Part shown: piece after piece, positions 14,201-14,750 of the stretch
Position numbering within the stretch: position 1 is the first letter of the stretch
Layout of the letters: each line of letters starts with the position of its first letter
Assembly (NCBI GenBank): GCA_947460065.1
Contig: CANHGF010000018.1
Location: forward strand, 1 to 14,750
DNA: 14,750 nucleotides
DNA from: Comamonadaceae bacterium
GTDB taxonomy: Bacteria > Pseudomonadota > Gammaproteobacteria > Burkholderiales > Burkholderiaceae_C
Reading direction: 5' to 3'
Made by a program: the position numbers and the translations under genes
Notes under the pieces: generated by a model
The model's input: the letters and a program-made list of their open reading frames with translations, nothing else
Databases searched by the model: none
Told to the model about the DNA's origin: nothing

Positions 14201-14689
14201 ATGAGCTCCTCCAGCGGCCTCACCCATTTTGACGCACAAGGCCAAGCCCATATGGTCGACGTGGCGGCCAAGGCGTCCACCCACCGGGTGGCGGTAGCCG
14301 CAGGCCGCATCCGCATGCAGGCCGCCACACTTGCGGTGATCGAGCAAGGCACCGCCCGCAAAGGCGATGTGCTGGGCGTGGCCCGCATCGCCGGCATCAT
14401 GGCCGCCAAGAAAACCAGCGAACTCATCCCCCTGTGCCACCCGCTGGCCCTGACCCGGGTGGCGGTCGAATTCCAGACCGACGCAGCCGCCAGCGCTGTG
14501 AACTGCCAGGCCACGGTAGAAACCGTGGGCCCCACCGGCGTCGAAATGGAAGCCCTGACCGCGGTGCAAGTCGCCCTGCTCACCATCTACGACATGTGCA
14601 AGGCCATCGACCGCGGCATGGTCATGACCGATGTGAAGGTGCTGCAAAAGCATGGCGGCAAGACGGGGAGTTGGGTGGCGGGGGAGTGA
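14201..14689 (+). CDS. moaC: Cyclic pyranopterin monophosphate synthase MoaC
   Basis: This enzyme catalyses the second step of molybdenum cofactor biosynthesis, turning the 3',8-cyclo-GTP product of MoaA into cyclic pyranopterin monophosphate, in the cytoplasm. It is 162 aa, the normal MoaC length. Family signatures are [16 protein letters not shown] (18-33), [13 protein letters not shown] (70-82, with His80), the [14 protein letters not shown] segment (109-122) and [11 protein letters not shown] (130-140), which contains the conserved Asp131 and Lys134. The start at 14201 is chosen because aaagga lies about 10 bases upstream and [11 protein letters not shown] is the usual MoaC beginning. An in-frame upstream codon at 14150 overlaps the likely promoter. 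No other moa genes follow in the remaining 61 bp. Confidence 0.97.
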   Translation: MSSSSGLTHFDAQGQAHMVDVAAKASTHRVAVAAGRIRMQAATLAVIEQGTARKGDVLGVARIAGIMAAKKTSELIPLCHPLALTRVAVEFQTDAAASAVNCQATVETVGPTGVEMEALTAVQVALLTIYDMCKAIDRGMVMTDVKVLQKHGGKTGSWVAGE

Positions 14690-14750
14690 CTGCTCACAAA
14701 TAAACGGCGGAGCCGACCACAGAATGAGGCTATGTCCCATTTCTGTCCAA

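Noticed and set aside
14690..14750. A possible gene start or insertion-sequence end after moaC
   Set aside because: Only 61 bp remain. No SD plus start, hairpin terminator or inverted repeat could be supported.

Overview
The window looks like chromosome of a high-GC Betaproteobacterium, most likely Burkholderiales and plausibly Comamonadaceae. The clues are a Bug-type periplasmic binding protein, a three-domain fused indolepyruvate:ferredoxin oxidoreductase, a PsiF-repeat protein, G/C-rich palindromic intergenic repeats, and bepA beside moaC. No plasmid, phage, transposase, CRISPR, tRNA or rRNA signal was seen. The assignment rests on gene content and base composition only.

Bases 1-4621 (plus strand) read as one catabolic or uptake operon: a 5'-truncated GntR/HutC-type regulator, a D-2-hydroxyacid dehydrogenase, a Bug/TctC solute-binding protein, a PuuE-like polysaccharide-deacetylase-fold protein, and a second, different D-2-hydroxyacid dehydrogenase. 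Gaps are 28-51 bp. The set suggests capture of an unknown carboxylate, C-N bond hydrolysis or deacylation, and 2-oxo/2-hydroxy acid interconversion under a ligand-sensing repressor. The substrate cannot be read from the sequence. The last gene overlaps the end of the next gene, which points the other way.

Bases 4593-8333 (minus strand), in order of transcription, hold a 50-residue single-span membrane protein (8333-8181) followed by a strong rho-independent terminator, an orphan ABC-type ATPase with an altered active site (8089-7472), a small secreted PsiF-repeat protein (7384-7139), three 137-bp tandem repeats (6742-7110), a pirin (6650-5787), and a class III CoA-transferase (5774-4593). The last two are separated by 12 bp and are probably translated from one message.

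Bases 8334-12560 hold a 254-bp divergent intergenic region, a 1203-residue fused indolepyruvate:ferredoxin oxidoreductase family gene (8588-12199), and a 361-bp convergent intergenic region. The divergent region carries a short widespread-looking motif and two mutually exclusive leader hairpins. The convergent region carries five and a half 34-bp tandem repeats between pieces of the same palindromic element family found at 6742-7110.

Bases 12561-14750 hold a BepA-like periplasmic M48 metalloprotease on the minus strand and, divergently, moaC (molybdenum cofactor synthesis) with a plausible sigma70 promoter.

The items most worth a second look are the ATPase with Gln in place of the catalytic Glu and no H-loop His, the undefined operon with two dehydrogenases and a deacetylase-like protein, the competing hairpins ahead of the oxidoreductase gene, and the two related repeat loci.
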